This document shows positions 33,632-48,032 of a stretch of DNA of 64,000 nucleotides, piece by piece. The notes below the pieces were generated by a model, which was given only the letters and a program-made list of their open reading frames with translations, did no database searches and was not told the DNA's origin. The stretch's first letter is position 1. Every line of letters begins with the position of its first letter. Origin of the DNA: Coralloluteibacterium thermophilum (GTDB lineage Bacteria; Pseudomonadota; Gammaproteobacteria; Xanthomonadales; Xanthomonadaceae); the NCBI RefSeq assembly GCF_042654365.1, contig NZ_JBHSGG010000040.1, forward strand, positions 1 to 64,000. The letters are read 5' to 3'. The position numbers and the translations under genes were made by a program.

Positions 33632-34230
33632 GGTCGTGGCTCCGTTCTCTGCGCCGGGTCGAGCCGGAGGCCGACCGTCTCGAGCCGCCCGGCGGCATCG
33701 AAGCCGACGTACCAGCTCGCGGGCGCGGCGTTTCCGTGGATGACGCAGAAGTCGCTGGCCCACCGGGGGCCGTGGGCGCCTGCGGCCTGCGCCAGCAACT
33801 GGGCGCGGGGGCCGGCTTCCGGGATGGCGGCCAGCCGCCGCGCGACCGTGCCGCGCTCCTCCCCGAAGGCCAGCCCCAGGGGGAGCACCGCCCCGAGCGC
33901 GTCCGCGCGCCGGGCTTCGATCCGCCCGATGCGGCCGCGCTCGACGACGTAGGCGAGACCCTGCGGGTCGCGCACCTCGCAGGCGCTGCCGCGGTCGGTG
34001 CAGCCCGGCGTCCGCGGCCACTCGGCCGGGAGCGCGCGCTGCCGCGTCCCGAGAGCGACGCGGCCCAGGGCCAGGACGCCGCCCGCATCGCGCCACGCGG
34101 TGCAGACGGGGAGGCCGGCGGGATCGGTGGAGACCGGCGGTGCCGGCGGCACGGCGGGCGCCGGCCGCGCCGCGGGCAGGGCGAGCGTCGCGGCCAGAAG
34201 AAGCGTGCGTGGGCGGACTGCCGTTGCCAT
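33628..34230 (-). CDS. Secreted hypothetical protein
   Basis: 200 residues with a cleavable Sec signal (TLLLAATLALPAARPAPA). Rest is globular with several Cys (CTAW, CTDRGSACEV, CVIHG) that could form disulfides in the periplasm. Translationally coupled with the downstream lipoprotein (ATGA). No family recognised. Confidence 0.65.
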   Translation of the reverse strand: MATAVRPRTLLLAATLALPAARPAPAVPPAPPVSTDPAGLPVCTAWRDAGGVLALGRVALGTRQRALPAEWPRTPGCTDRGSACEVRDPQGLAYVVERGRIGRIEARRADALGAVLPLGLAFGEERGTVARRLAAIPEAGPRAQLLAQAAGAHGPRWASDFCVIHGNAAPASWYVGFDAAGRLETVGLRLDPAQRTEPRP

Positions 34231-34448
34231 GCGGAAACTCTGGCGCGGGGCGCATGCGCGCCATGTGGACGGCCGGTGCGGCAGCCATGCGGCGCCGGGG
34301 CGCACAACCGCCTTTTCTCACGCTTGCTCACGGCCGTTCATGCGCCGTATATGATCGGAGCCCGTGCCGTTGCCGGATGCGGCGGCGACACGGACAGAAG
34401 GGGGCGGTGGCCGGCAAGACCGGCGGTGGCACGAGGCGAGGAGGCAGG

Positions 34449-35471
34449 ATGCAGAGCGAGATCGATGGCTTGGACGCCGTTCCCGATCTCGGCGAGCTCG
34501 AATTCAGGGAGCTCGCCGACAACGCGCCGGTGATGATCTGGCGCTCGCGGCCGGACAAGCTGTGCGACTGGTTCAACCGGCCCTGGCGCGACTACTCCGG
34601 GAGGAGGCTGGAGGAGCTGTGCGGCTACGGCTGGGCTGCGGACGTGCACCCGGACGACCTCGAACGCTGCGTCGGGATCTACGAGCGGGCGTTCGACGCA
34701 CGCGAGCGCTTCGCCATGCCCTACCGGCTGCGCCGCCACGACGGCGAGTACCGCTGGATCCTGGACAGCGGCGCGCCGTACTACCGGAGCGGCCAGTTCG
34801 CCGGCTACTTCGGCAGTTGCGTGGACATCACCGAGCAGCGCGAGCAGCAGGAGTACCAGCGCCTGCTGAGGGCCGAGCTCGACCATCGCATGAAGAACAA
34901 CCTGCAGATGGTCGTGTCCTACCTGCAGCTCGCCCAGACGCGCGCGCAGGGCGAGGAGGCGAGGGCGATCCTCTGCGATGCGATCGCGCGCCTGCGCGGC
35001 CTCGGCGTGGTGCACGAGCAACTGCACAGCCACGAGGGCGGCGGGGTGGACCTCGGCGAGTACCTGCCGACGCTTGCGCGCTGCGTCTTCGAGGCCCAGG
35101 GCGGCGAACGCGCGCTGCTGGAGAGCGAGGCGCAGGGCGTCCGCGCGCCGTTCGCGCTCGCCTCCAACCTCGGCCTGATCGTCAACGAGCTGGTCACCAA
35201 TGCCATCAAGCACGGCGCCGCCATCGAACGCGGCCTGCGCCTGCGGGTGTCCCGCACGGACGCGGGGACGCTCGAGGTGGTCCTGGCCGACGGCGGGCCG
35301 GGCTTCGCGGAAGCGATGTCGGCATCGCCGGGTGGGCGCACGCGGCGTGGCGCCGGCCTCGTCGACACCCTCGCCCGGACCTGCGGGGCGAGGCTCTACC
35401 GCGAGAATGCGGGCGGGGCGCGCGTCCGGCTGCTGGTGCCGCTGCCGGCCCAGGCGGACCAGGCGGACTAG
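34449..35471 (+). CDS. PAS-domain histidine kinase (HisKA_2 type)
   Basis: 340 residues. PAS/PAC domain from about 20 to 130 (RYRWILDSGAPYYRSGQFAGYFGSCVDITEQ). HisKA_2 dimerisation motif with phospho-His at about 146 (ELDHRMKNNLQMVVSYLQL), then the HATPase_c domain with N box NELVTNAIKHG, DGGPGF and RRGAGLVDTL. No membrane segment: a cytoplasmic sensor of unknown stimulus. GAGGAGGCAGG just upstream of ATG 34449. No response regulator gene beside it, so its partner is elsewhere. Confidence 0.88.
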   Translation: MQSEIDGLDAVPDLGELEFRELADNAPVMIWRSRPDKLCDWFNRPWRDYSGRRLEELCGYGWAADVHPDDLERCVGIYERAFDARERFAMPYRLRRHDGEYRWILDSGAPYYRSGQFAGYFGSCVDITEQREQQEYQRLLRAELDHRMKNNLQMVVSYLQLAQTRAQGEEARAILCDAIARLRGLGVVHEQLHSHEGGGVDLGEYLPTLARCVFEAQGGERALLESEAQGVRAPFALASNLGLIVNELVTNAIKHGAAIERGLRLRVSRTDAGTLEVVLADGGPGFAEAMSASPGGRTRRGAGLVDTLARTCGARLYRENAGGARVRLLVPLPAQADQAD

Positions 35472-36493
35472 GCGGACTGGACGGGGCTGGCCGCAGCGCG
35501 CGGCGGGAAGCGCCGCCGCAGCCAGTCGATCAACACGGTGGCGAGCCGGTCGGGCGCCTCCTGCTGCGTCCAGTGGCCGACGCCGCGCAGCAGGACCTTC
35601 TCCAGGTCCGGGACGTGCCGCGCCATGCCGTCCGCGGCGGCGGGCGGCAGGAACGGGTCCTTCTCCGCCATCACCATCAGCGCCGGGACCTCGACGCGCC
35701 CGGGCAGGTGCGCCGATCGCTGCCAGTTGCGCGACAGGTTGCGGTACCAGTTGATGCCGCCTGTGAAGCCGGTGCGCGCGAAGGTGTCGACGAAGACCTC
35801 CAGCTCCGCCTCGGTCAGGAAGCGCTCGCGGGTGTCGCGCGCCGGATCCCAGGCCTGGATCCAGCGCACCAGCGCGAAGCCGCCTTCGGTGCCGGCGGGG
35901 TCGGTCACGCCGCTGGCCGCCGCGGTCGCGTCGGCGGGCGGACGGCGCATCAGGCAGTCGAAGACCCGTCGCGGATCGGCGGCGAGGAGGGCGTCGGCGT
36001 CGCCGGGCGTCTGGAAGTGCACGATGTACATGTCGTGCCCCATCAACCTGCGCAGCGTCGCCACCGGATCCGTGGGCGGGCGGGGACGGAACGGCGTGTT
36101 GACGCCGATCACTCCGGCGGTCCGCTGCGGGTGCATGAGCGGCATCTGCCAGACGACGAGCCCGCCCCAGTCGTGGCCGCAGAAGATGGCGCGGTCGATG
36201 CCGAGGTGGTCGAGGAGGCCGGTGAGGTCGCGGGTCAGGTGCGCCATGTCGTAGGCGGCGACGTCGTCCGGGCGGTCGCTCGCGCCGTAGCCGCGCTGGT
36301 CCGGCACGACCACGCGGTAGCCCGCATCCGCGAGCGCGCGGATCTGGTGCCGCCAGGAGAAGGCGAGCTCCGGAAAGCCGTGGCAGAGCACGACGGGAAC
36401 GCCGCTGCGCGGGCCCGCCTCGTGGAAGGCCAGGCGGATGTCGCCGACCCGGGCGTACTGCCTCGGCGGCATGGGCGGCGCGGCCTGCGTCAT
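35468..36493 (-). CDS. Alpha/beta hydrolase, epoxide hydrolase-like
   Basis: 341 residues. HGFPE oxyanion motif; nucleophile elbow GHDWGG with catalytic Asp; GVGHWTQQEAPD supplies the catalytic His. Lid tyrosines expected for epoxide ring opening are plausible (NWYRNL). Family assignment by motif; substrate unknown. Convergent with the histidine kinase, sharing 4 bases at the stops. Confidence 0.87.
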   Translation of the reverse strand: MTQAAPPMPPRQYARVGDIRLAFHEAGPRSGVPVVLCHGFPELAFSWRHQIRALADAGYRVVVPDQRGYGASDRPDDVAAYDMAHLTRDLTGLLDHLGIDRAIFCGHDWGGLVVWQMPLMHPQRTAGVIGVNTPFRPRPPTDPVATLRRLMGHDMYIVHFQTPGDADALLAADPRRVFDCLMRRPPADATAAASGVTDPAGTEGGFALVRWIQAWDPARDTRERFLTEAELEVFVDTFARTGFTGGINWYRNLSRNWQRSAHLPGRVEVPALMVMAEKDPFLPPAAADGMARHVPDLEKVLLRGVGHWTQQEAPDRLATVLIDWLRRRFPPRAAASPVQSA

Positions 36494-36559
36494 CGCGGAC
36501 TCCTCGCGGAAGCGCCCGACCCTAGCGGGCGCGGCCTCGCGCGCGCGTCAACGCGGCGC

Positions 36560-37486
36560 TCAGGCCACGGCAAGCTGCTCGGCCAGCCCGCTCGCGCGGA
36601 GACGCTCGGCGTCGCGCAGCGGCGGCGCGCCGAACAGCCGCCGGTACTCGCGGCTGAACTGCGACGGGCTCTCGTAGCCCACCGCGAACCCCACGCTGGC
36701 CGCGTCCGCCTGGTTGGCGAGGAGGAAGCGGCGCGCCTCCTGCAGGCGGATGCGCTTCTGGTACTGCAGGGGACTCATCGAGGTGATGCCCTTGAAGTGC
36801 CGGTGGAAGGTCGAGGGGGTCATGTTGGCGACGGCGGCGACCGTCTCGATCCGGAACGGCTCGGCGTAGTGGCGGCGGATCCAGGCGATGGCGCGGCCGA
36901 TGCGGGTGAGCGTGCTGCCGGCCTGCGCGATCTGGCGCAGCATCGCGCCCTGTTCCCCGGTCAGGACGCGATAGAGGATCTCGCGCTCGATCATCGGCGC
37001 GAGCACGGGGATGTCCTCCGGACGCTCCAGGAGGCGCAGGAGGCGCAGTGCGGGGTCGAGCAGATCCGCGTCGATGGGGCTGGCGACGAGGCCCGGGTGC
37101 GCGCCCGGGGGCGCGGCGGGCGCCGGCACGCCGAGCATGACCTCGGCGAGCAGGGCCGGGTCGATGCGCAGGCTCATCGAGAGGTAGGGCGCTTCCGGCG
37201 AGGCCTCCAGCACCGCGCCGGTCACCGGCAGGTCCACCGAAGCGATCAGATAGTTCGCGGGGTCGTACTCCACCACCTGCTCGCCCAGCATGACGCGCTT
37301 GCGCCCCTGGGCCACGAGGCACAGGAGCGGCTCGTAGACGACCGGTACCGGCTCGGTCGGGGCATCGGCGCGCAGGAGGCCGACCCGTGGGATCGCACAA
37401 TGCCCGCCCGGGCCGGGGGCGTAGCGCGCGATCAGCGTGCCCAGCTCGGCGAGGGCGGCAGGGGAGGCGGGGGCGGACGATCGCAT
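36560..37486 (-). CDS. AraC-family transcriptional regulator with AraC_N domain
   Basis: 308 residues. N-terminal AraC-type ligand-binding domain (YEPLLCLVAQGRKRVMLGEQVVEYDPANYL), then C-terminal double HTH (RIETVAAVANMTPSTFHRHFKGITSMSPLQYQKRIRLQEARRFLL...ASVGFAVGYESPSQFSREYRRLFGAPP). ATG 37486 fits the family start. Regulates unknown genes; the epoxide hydrolase gene is 66 bases downstream on the same strand and may be one. Confidence 0.88.
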   Translation of the reverse strand: MRSSAPASPAALAELGTLIARYAPGPGGHCAIPRVGLLRADAPTEPVPVVYEPLLCLVAQGRKRVMLGEQVVEYDPANYLIASVDLPVTGAVLEASPEAPYLSMSLRIDPALLAEVMLGVPAPAAPPGAHPGLVASPIDADLLDPALRLLRLLERPEDIPVLAPMIEREILYRVLTGEQGAMLRQIAQAGSTLTRIGRAIAWIRRHYAEPFRIETVAAVANMTPSTFHRHFKGITSMSPLQYQKRIRLQEARRFLLANQADAASVGFAVGYESPSQFSREYRRLFGAPPLRDAERLRASGLAEQLAVA

Positions 37487-37713
37487 GCCGCGGACGCTAC
37501 GCCCGGCGCCGGGCACGGCACAAGCGCGCAGGCCGCCGGATGGGAGGATCGGGCAACCATCGCGCAGGATCCAGCAGCCTCGGAGCGGCTGTCCCGGTCG
37601 ACACGGCGTGTCCGGGGCGAGCGGCACGACACGCCCTCAACGCCGCTGCCGACACAGTGGGCCGCAGCCGCGCCGAGGGTGGGGCCGTCCGCAGAACCGA
37701 AAGAGGAGGCCGG

Positions 37714-38220
37714 ATGCAGCCGGAAACGCTTCTGCTCACCGCCCGGGACTGGGTGCCGAACGCCCCGGACCTGCCGGTCCTGATCTATCGCGGCGTGCTG
37801 TCCGGGCGGTCCGTCGAGGCCGCCGCCTCGGCCTTCGAGAGCCGGTTCGCCGCGAACCGCTGGCCGCCGCAGTGGCGCGACGGCATCTACGACCATCACC
37901 ACTACCACACCCAGGCGCACGAGGCGCTGGGCGTGGCCGGCGGTTCGGCGCGGCTGGTGCTGGGCGGTCCCGGCGGCGAGGACGTGCAGGTCTCGGCGGG
38001 CGACGTGCTGGTGCTACCGGCGGGCACGGGACACCGCTGCCTGGAGGCGAGCGACGGCTTCCTCGTCGTCGGCGCCTACCCGCCCGGGCAGACGCCCGAC
38101 ATCTGTCGCGAGGCGCCGACGCCGGAGATGCGCCGCCGCATCGCGACCCTGCCGCGCCCGGACAGCGATCCGGTCGAGGGCGACGACGGTCCCCTGCGCA
38201 CGCTGTGGGGCGCGGCCTGA
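37714..38220 (+). CDS. Cupin-fold protein
   Basis: 168 residues. Cupin motif HHHYHTQAHEALGV...LGGPGGED followed by DVLVLPAGTGH gives metal-binding His and Glu. Cytoplasmic; no enzyme family identified. AGAGGAGG ribosome site before ATG 37714. Divergent from the AraC gene, with 227 bases between. Confidence 0.75.
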   Translation: MQPETLLLTARDWVPNAPDLPVLIYRGVLSGRSVEAAASAFESRFAANRWPPQWRDGIYDHHHYHTQAHEALGVAGGSARLVLGGPGGEDVQVSAGDVLVLPAGTGHRCLEASDGFLVVGAYPPGQTPDICREAPTPEMRRRIATLPRPDSDPVEGDDGPLRTLWGAA

Positions 38221-38353
38221 AGCGCAGGCCGCGGCGCCGGCTCGCCTTGATCGAACGCAAGGCGCGCGCCCGCCCCGCGCGCGCATCATCCGGACGAGGC
38301 GGGGATGCGCCCCGATGCGCAGGCCACGCCTCCTCACCAGGACAGGAGCCAGC

Positions 38354-41059
<2,706 letters not shown>

Positions 41060-41121
41060 CCGCCTGCCGGCCTGCGGGGCGGGGCCGTATCATTGCCGCC
41101 CGCCCACCAGGCTCCGCCGCC

Positions 41122-41643
41122 GTGCCCCCGACGCCCCTCCCGCGCCCGCTGCCCGCGGCCGCGCCCGCCGATGCCGAGACGGACGCGCGCTGGATGCGCC
41201 GCGCCCTGGCGCTGGGCGAGCGCGCGCAGCGCGAGGACGACGAGGTGCCGGTCGGCGCGGTGGTGGTCGACGCCGAGGGCCGCCTCGTCGGCGAGGGCTG
41301 GAACCGCAACATCACCGAGCACGACCCGACCGCGCACGCCGAGATCGTCGCCATGCGGCAGGCCGGCATGCGGCTCGGCAACCATCGCCTGGTCGGCTGC
41401 ACGCTCTACGTCACGCTGGAACCCTGCACCATGTGCGCCATGGCGATGATCCACGCGCGCGTGGCCCGCGTCGTCTACGGCGCGACCGATCCCAAGACCG
41501 GCGCCGCCGGCAGCGTGTTCGACGTGCTCGGCGATCCGCGCCACAACCACCGGCTGGCGGTGCAGGGCGGCGTGCTGGGCGAGGAGGCCGCGGCACGGCT
41601 CACCGCCTACTTCCGCGCCAAGCGCGCCGCGCGTCGCGGCTAA
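41122..41643 (+). CDS. tadA: tRNA adenosine(34) deaminase TadA
   Basis: 173 residues if the GTG at 41122 is used; WMRRALALGERAQREDDEVPVGAVVVD begins at about 24. Catalytic HAE at TAHAEIVAMRQ and zinc-binding PCTMC. Converts adenosine to inosine at the wobble position of tRNA-Arg. Start uncertain: GTG 41122 is in frame and preceded by no strong site; the ATG at 41194 would truncate a conserved N-terminal Trp. Confidence 0.9.
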   Translation: MPPTPLPRPLPAAAPADAETDARWMRRALALGERAQREDDEVPVGAVVVDAEGRLVGEGWNRNITEHDPTAHAEIVAMRQAGMRLGNHRLVGCTLYVTLEPCTMCAMAMIHARVARVVYGATDPKTGAAGSVFDVLGDPRHNHRLAVQGGVLGEEAAARLTAYFRAKRAARRG

Positions 41644-41660
41644 GTCGCTGCGGCGCTCTG

Positions 41661-41692
41661 CATCGTAGGAGCGGCTTCAGCCGCGACCGAAG
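41661..41692. repeat. REP-like element (GTAGGAGCGGCTTCAGCCGCG type)
   Basis: A small palindrome CGGCTTCAGCCG within TAGGAGCGGCTTCAGCC. This REP type is common in Xanthomonas, Stenotrophomonas and Lysobacter. It lies between the convergent tadA and DUF2721 genes, where such elements often sit. Confidence 0.65.
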
Positions 41693-41709
41693 CCCGCACC
41701 CGCCACGCT

Positions 41710-42213
41710 CTAGTCGGGGCGCCTGTCGCCGCCGTCGATGGCCTCCAGCGTGTCGCGGGAAAGCTCCTCGCGCAGTTCGAGGTCGAGCATCTTCAGGCCC
41801 AGCCGGGCCTCGCGGCCCATGCAGACCGAGGCGCCGAACATCAGCAGCACGCCGATGATCGCGAAGAACGTCGGCAGGTGCGCCAGGCGGTAGCCGAGGA
41901 AGCTGTCCGCGGCGATCGCGAGGCTGGTGCAGACGAAGGCGCTGAGCGACCCGTACAGCAGGCGCAGCGCCGAGAGCGCCAGCGTCGAGCGCTTCCTGTG
42001 CGTCACGATGCGCGCCTCCATCTGCCGGCGCTGCTCGCCCTGGGGCGTTTCGCGCAGCTTCGCGAGATCCACCCGCATGCGGTCCACCACCCGCGCCAGC
42101 CGCGCGTTGGACGACATCAGCATGGAGCTGGTCGCGGTGAGGAAGAACGCCGGCGTGATCATCGAGGAGATGACGGTGTAGTGCGCGGGGTCCATGGAGA
42201 AGGGCGTCGGCAT
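41710..42213 (-). CDS. DUF2721-family membrane protein
   Basis: 167 residues. Two or three hydrophobic segments: VISSMITPAFFLTATSSMLMS at the N-terminus; LSALRLLYGSLSAFVCTSLAIAADSFLG; LPTFFAIIGVLLMFGASVCMG. RLARVVDRMRVD and the first helix pattern fit DUF2721 inner-membrane proteins of unknown role. Divergent from orn. Confidence 0.75.
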   Translation of the reverse strand: MPTPFSMDPAHYTVISSMITPAFFLTATSSMLMSSNARLARVVDRMRVDLAKLRETPQGEQRRQMEARIVTHRKRSTLALSALRLLYGSLSAFVCTSLAIAADSFLGYRLAHLPTFFAIIGVLLMFGASVCMGREARLGLKMLDLELREELSRDTLEAIDGGDRRPD

Positions 42214-42273
42214 GGGCGGGCATGCTGTGGGGCTGCCGGTATGATGCGCGCTGGGACCCACATCCGCGAGCAC

Positions 42274-42849
42274 ATGAGCAACCCCGTCATCTCGAGCGAC
42301 AGCCACCTGATCTGGATCGACCTGGAAATGACCGGGCTGGATCCGGACACCGATTCGATCCTCGAGATCGCCACGCTCATCACCGACCGCGAACTCAACA
42401 TCATCGCCGAGGGCCCCGAACTCGCCATTCGCCATCCGCTGGAACGGCTGGAGGCCATGGACGAGTGGAACCGCACCCAGCACGGCCGCTCCGGCCTGTG
42501 GCAGCGGGTGCTGGAGTCGGGCGTGGACATGGTGGAGGCGGAGACGCGGACGCTGGACTTCCTCGCGCAGTGGGTGCCCGAGCGCAAGTCGCCGATGTGC
42601 GGCAACTCGATCTGCCAGGACCGCCGCTTCCTCTACCGGCTGATGCCGCGGGTGGAGCGCTGGTTCCACTACCGCAACCTCGACGTCTCCACGATCAAGG
42701 AGCTGGCGCGGCGCTGGGCGCCGGACATCGCCAAGGGCTACTCGAAGGAGTCCGCGCACACGGCCCTGTCCGACATCCGCGACTCGGTCGCGGAACTTCG
42801 CCACTACCGCCCGTTCATGGGCCGGCTCGGCGGGCTTCCGGGGGCCTGA
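42274..42849 (+). CDS. orn: Oligoribonuclease
   Basis: 191 residues. DEDDh exonuclease: D/E in WIDLEMTGLD at about 16/18, D in CQDRRFL, and H...D in SAHTALSDIRDS. Degrades 2- to 5-nucleotide RNA fragments, including pGpG. ATG 42274 was preferred over an upstream in-frame ATG at 42241 by family length. Divergent from the DUF2721 gene. Confidence 0.93.
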   Translation: MSNPVISSDSHLIWIDLEMTGLDPDTDSILEIATLITDRELNIIAEGPELAIRHPLERLEAMDEWNRTQHGRSGLWQRVLESGVDMVEAETRTLDFLAQWVPERKSPMCGNSICQDRRFLYRLMPRVERWFHYRNLDVSTIKELARRWAPDIAKGYSKESAHTALSDIRDSVAELRHYRPFMGRLGGLPGA

Positions 42850-42924
42850 CCCGCGCGGAAGGGCGGCCGCGGCCGCGCGCCGCCTGTCCGCAGGAGCGCC
42901 CTCGGCCGCGGCCGGCGACCGGCC

Positions 42925-43821
42925 TCACTCGCCTCCGGGCAGCGGCGCCTGCGGCCCGCGCTGCTGCGCGATCCGCTCCACGACCGGCTGCGCATCGCCG
43001 TTGTGCAGGTAGAGGTGCATGTCGCGCTGCGGGAAGGGAATGCTGACGCCGGCGCGGTCGAAGCCGAGCTTGATGCGCTCGGTCAGGTCGCACCTCACCG
43101 CGAACCAGTCCGCCTTGGCCACGAAGCAGCGGATGCCCAGGTTGACGCTGTTGTCGCCGAGCGCGTAGACCAGCACGTCCGGCGGCGGCGTGTCGAGCAC
43201 GCGCGGGTCGCTGGTCATGGCCTCCAGCGCGACGCGCTTGGCCGTGGCGATGTCGTCGCCGTAGCCGATCCCGATCACCAGCTCGACGCGCCGCGTCGGC
43301 TGCGCCGTCAGGTTGACGATGGGCTGGGCGGTGATGAGGTTGTTGGGGATGGTGAAGCTCTGGTTGTCCGGCCCCGACAGCACGGTCTGGAAGATGCGGA
43401 CCTGCTGCACCGTCCCGGTCTGGCCGGCCACGGTCACCACGTCGCCGGCGCGGAAGGGGCGCAGGGTCACCAGCATGACGCCCGCGGCGATGTTGGACAG
43501 CGAGTCCTTGAGCGCCAGACCGATCGCCAGGCCGGCCGCGCCGAGCACGGCGACCAGGGACGTCATCGGCACGTTGATCGCGGTCAGCGCGGTGGCGATC
43601 ACGAGCACCACGCCCACCACGTAGACCACGTTGCGGAGGAAGGCGGTCAGCATGCCGTCCACGCCCGCGCGGTCGAGCACGCGCGGCAGCATGCGGTGCG
43701 CGAGCAGGCGCGCCACCCACATGCCGACCAGCAGGATGAGCAGGGCCGCGATGAGGTGCAGGCCGAAGTCGAGCAGGCGGTCTTCCCAGTCGGAGGGCAG
43801 GGCGCCGAGGAAGGCGTTCAT
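42925..43821 (-). CDS. mscS: Small-conductance mechanosensitive channel MscS
   Basis: 298 residues. Helices TM1-TM3, the last being TLRNVVY... then AVLGAAGLAIGLALKDSLSNIAAGVMLVTLRPFRAGD, the Gly/Ala-packed pore helix typical of MscS, followed by the beta domain and a cytoplasmic C-terminus. Relieves hypo-osmotic shock. A GC-rich hairpin terminator separates it from ppsA upstream. Confidence 0.9.
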   Translation of the reverse strand: MNAFLGALPSDWEDRLLDFGLHLIAALLILLVGMWVARLLAHRMLPRVLDRAGVDGMLTAFLRNVVYVVGVVLVIATALTAINVPMTSLVAVLGAAGLAIGLALKDSLSNIAAGVMLVTLRPFRAGDVVTVAGQTGTVQQVRIFQTVLSGPDNQSFTIPNNLITAQPIVNLTAQPTRRVELVIGIGYGDDIATAKRVALEAMTSDPRVLDTPPPDVLVYALGDNSVNLGIRCFVAKADWFAVRCDLTERIKLGFDRAGVSIPFPQRDMHLYLHNGDAQPVVERIAQQRGPQAPLPGGE

Positions 43822-43852
43822 GGCGTGGCTCCTGGTGGTGGTGTGGAAACGA

Positions 43853-43882
43853 CGACGCCCCGCCGGGCAGGGCGGGGCGTCG
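43853..43882 (-). terminator. Hairpin terminator downstream of ppsA
   Basis: A 12-bp stem (43853-43864 with 43871-43882) around a 6-base loop, all GC except one A-T. On the minus strand it is followed by TCGTTTCC, a weak U-rich tract, so termination may be partial. Confidence 0.6.
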
Positions 43883-43908
43883 GAAGTCGGGCCCGGCGGC
43901 GCGTCGCC

Positions 43909-46299
<2,391 letters not shown>

Positions 46300-46480
46300 A
46301 AGACGCTCCTGATAAGGGGTCGGAAGAGAGGGGCGCGACCGGCGCGAAGCGCCTTGGCCGCGTATGATGCGGGTCGCCTTCACGGCATACAAGCTTGATC
46401 CGGCGCGCTTTTTGTAGTGTCGCGCAGGCGCGGGTCAATGCCCCGTGAGAGTTTTCACCCTTCCTTGCTTTCCCCTCGCC

Positions 46481-47302
46481 ATGACCCAGCCACGCCCCGT
46501 CTTCTACGTCTCGGACGGCACCGGAATCACCGCCGAGACGATCGGGCACAGCATGCTCACGCAGTTCGGCGACATGCCGTTCGACACCCACCGGATCGCC
46601 TTCGTGGACTCGGTCGGGCGCGCGCAGCAGGCCGCCGATCGCATCCGCGAGGCGGGCGAGCGCGCGGGGCTGCGGCCCATCGTGATCAACACTGTGCTCG
46701 ACGGGAACCTGAGCGCGGTGCTCGCCGGCAGCGGCGCGCTCATCCTCGACGTGTTCGCGCCCTTCATCGCGCCGCTGGAGCAGGAACTGGGCGTGGCCTC
46801 GCAGCCGCGCGTGGGGCGTGCGCACGGCCTGGTCGACTTCGCCGCGTACGAGCGCCGCATCGAGGCGACCAACTACGCGCTGAGCCACGACGACGGCATG
46901 GACGTGAACTACGACGAGGCGGACCTCATCCTCGTCGGCGTGTCGCGCTCGGGAAAGACGCCGACCTGCCTCTACATGGCGCTGCACTACGGCGTGGCGG
47001 CGGCGAACTACCCGCTGACCGAGGAGGACCTGGAGGGCGCCGAGCTGCCGAAGCGCCTGCGCCCGCACCGCCGCAAGCTGTTCGGCCTGACCATCGATCC
47101 GGTGCGGCTGGCGCAGATCCGCCAGCAGCGCAGGCCGGGCAGCCGCTATGCGGAACCCGACCAGTGCCGGCGCGAGGTGGCGGCGGCTGAACTGCTGTTC
47201 CGCAACGCGGGCTTGTCCAGCCTCAATACGACCCATACATCGATCGAGGAGATCGCGAGCAAGGTGCTCTCGACCCTGGGGATCCACCGACACCTGTTCT
47301 GA
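46481..47302 (+). CDS. ppsR: PEP synthase regulatory kinase/phosphorylase PpsR
   Basis: 273 residues, DUF299 family: P-loop-like GVSRSGKTPTCLYMA at about 153-166; FYVSDGTGITAETIGHSML at the N-terminus. Uses ADP to phosphorylate PpsA, and Pi to reverse it. ATG 46481 after a pyrimidine-rich stretch. Divergent from ppsA across 181 bases, which presumably contains both promoters. Confidence 0.94.
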   Translation: MTQPRPVFYVSDGTGITAETIGHSMLTQFGDMPFDTHRIAFVDSVGRAQQAADRIREAGERAGLRPIVINTVLDGNLSAVLAGSGALILDVFAPFIAPLEQELGVASQPRVGRAHGLVDFAAYERRIEATNYALSHDDGMDVNYDEADLILVGVSRSGKTPTCLYMALHYGVAAANYPLTEEDLEGAELPKRLRPHRRKLFGLTIDPVRLAQIRQQRRPGSRYAEPDQCRREVAAAELLFRNAGLSSLNTTHTSIEEIASKVLSTLGIHRHLF

Positions 47303-47440
47303 GCGGGCGCCAGCGCCGCCGGTCCGTGGCGGCGGCCAGGGCGTCCATGGACGAGGACGGATCGCGCGGCGCCGGAGCGGGCCGCGCCCGCCAGCATACG
47401 CGCGTTGCGCCCCTCGTCCAGCCATGCCTAGCATCCGCCC

Positions 47441-47929
47441 ATGTTGATCGCCGAAAAGACCAGGCTTCCCTCGCGCGTCGGCCGCTTCGCGTGGCTGATG
47501 GGCCTGTACGCCGAGAACCACCAGCGGCTGACGCGCATGTTCGCGCCCGTCGCGCTCGCGCCGGGCGCCTACGTCTCGCGGGTGGGCGACGGTCTCGACC
47601 TGCGCCTGGAGGTGCTCGAGCGGCATCCCTACACGCTGGAGATGCGCCTGAGCTATGCCATGCCCGACCCGGTGACCGGCGCGCCGGATCCCTCCGCGCA
47701 CGTGCGGCACTACCTCGACGCGCGGCAGACCGAGGCGACCCACTGCTACGTCGGCAGGCGCTGGCAGGACGTGATCGGCCTCGATGCGCCGTCCAGGGTG
47801 GTCTTCGACCACCGCCTGCGCATGAACACCTTCCTCGGCAAGTGGCTGCAGTACCTGGCCGAGCAGGGCCACGGCGCCTATACCCTGCGCTCGGCCGAGC
47901 CGGCCGACCCGCTGCTCGCCGCGGTCTGA
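47441..47929 (+). CDS. DUF1249-family protein (YqiB-like)
   Basis: 162 residues. RVGRFAWLMGLYAENHQRLTRMFAP and the C-terminal KWLQYLAEQGH pattern match DUF1249 proteins, which are cytoplasmic, of unknown function and often next to cpdA or parE, neither of which is here. Confidence 0.8.
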   Translation: MLIAEKTRLPSRVGRFAWLMGLYAENHQRLTRMFAPVALAPGAYVSRVGDGLDLRLEVLERHPYTLEMRLSYAMPDPVTGAPDPSAHVRHYLDARQTEATHCYVGRRWQDVIGLDAPSRVVFDHRLRMNTFLGKWLQYLAEQGHGAYTLRSAEPADPLLAAV

Positions 47930-48032
47930 GGGGCGCGATCCGGGCGGGATCCCGCGGGCGGCTTGATCGTGATCAAGGCGCGCCGCCGCGCGCCGACGTG
48001 TACTGGGGCGGTCCATCCAACTGGAGCGCCCG

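Noticed and set aside
34364..37783. A long plus-strand frame of over 1,000 codons across several genes
   Set aside because: It lies over the histidine kinase (different frame) and antisense to the hydrolase and AraC genes, which have clear motifs. Long open frames opposite high-GC genes are expected by codon bias; the translation is low-complexity Arg/Ala/Gly.
46300..46480. Promoter candidates between ppsA and ppsR
   Set aside because: A weak TTGTAT...CATCAT pair is visible on the minus strand but too poor to claim.
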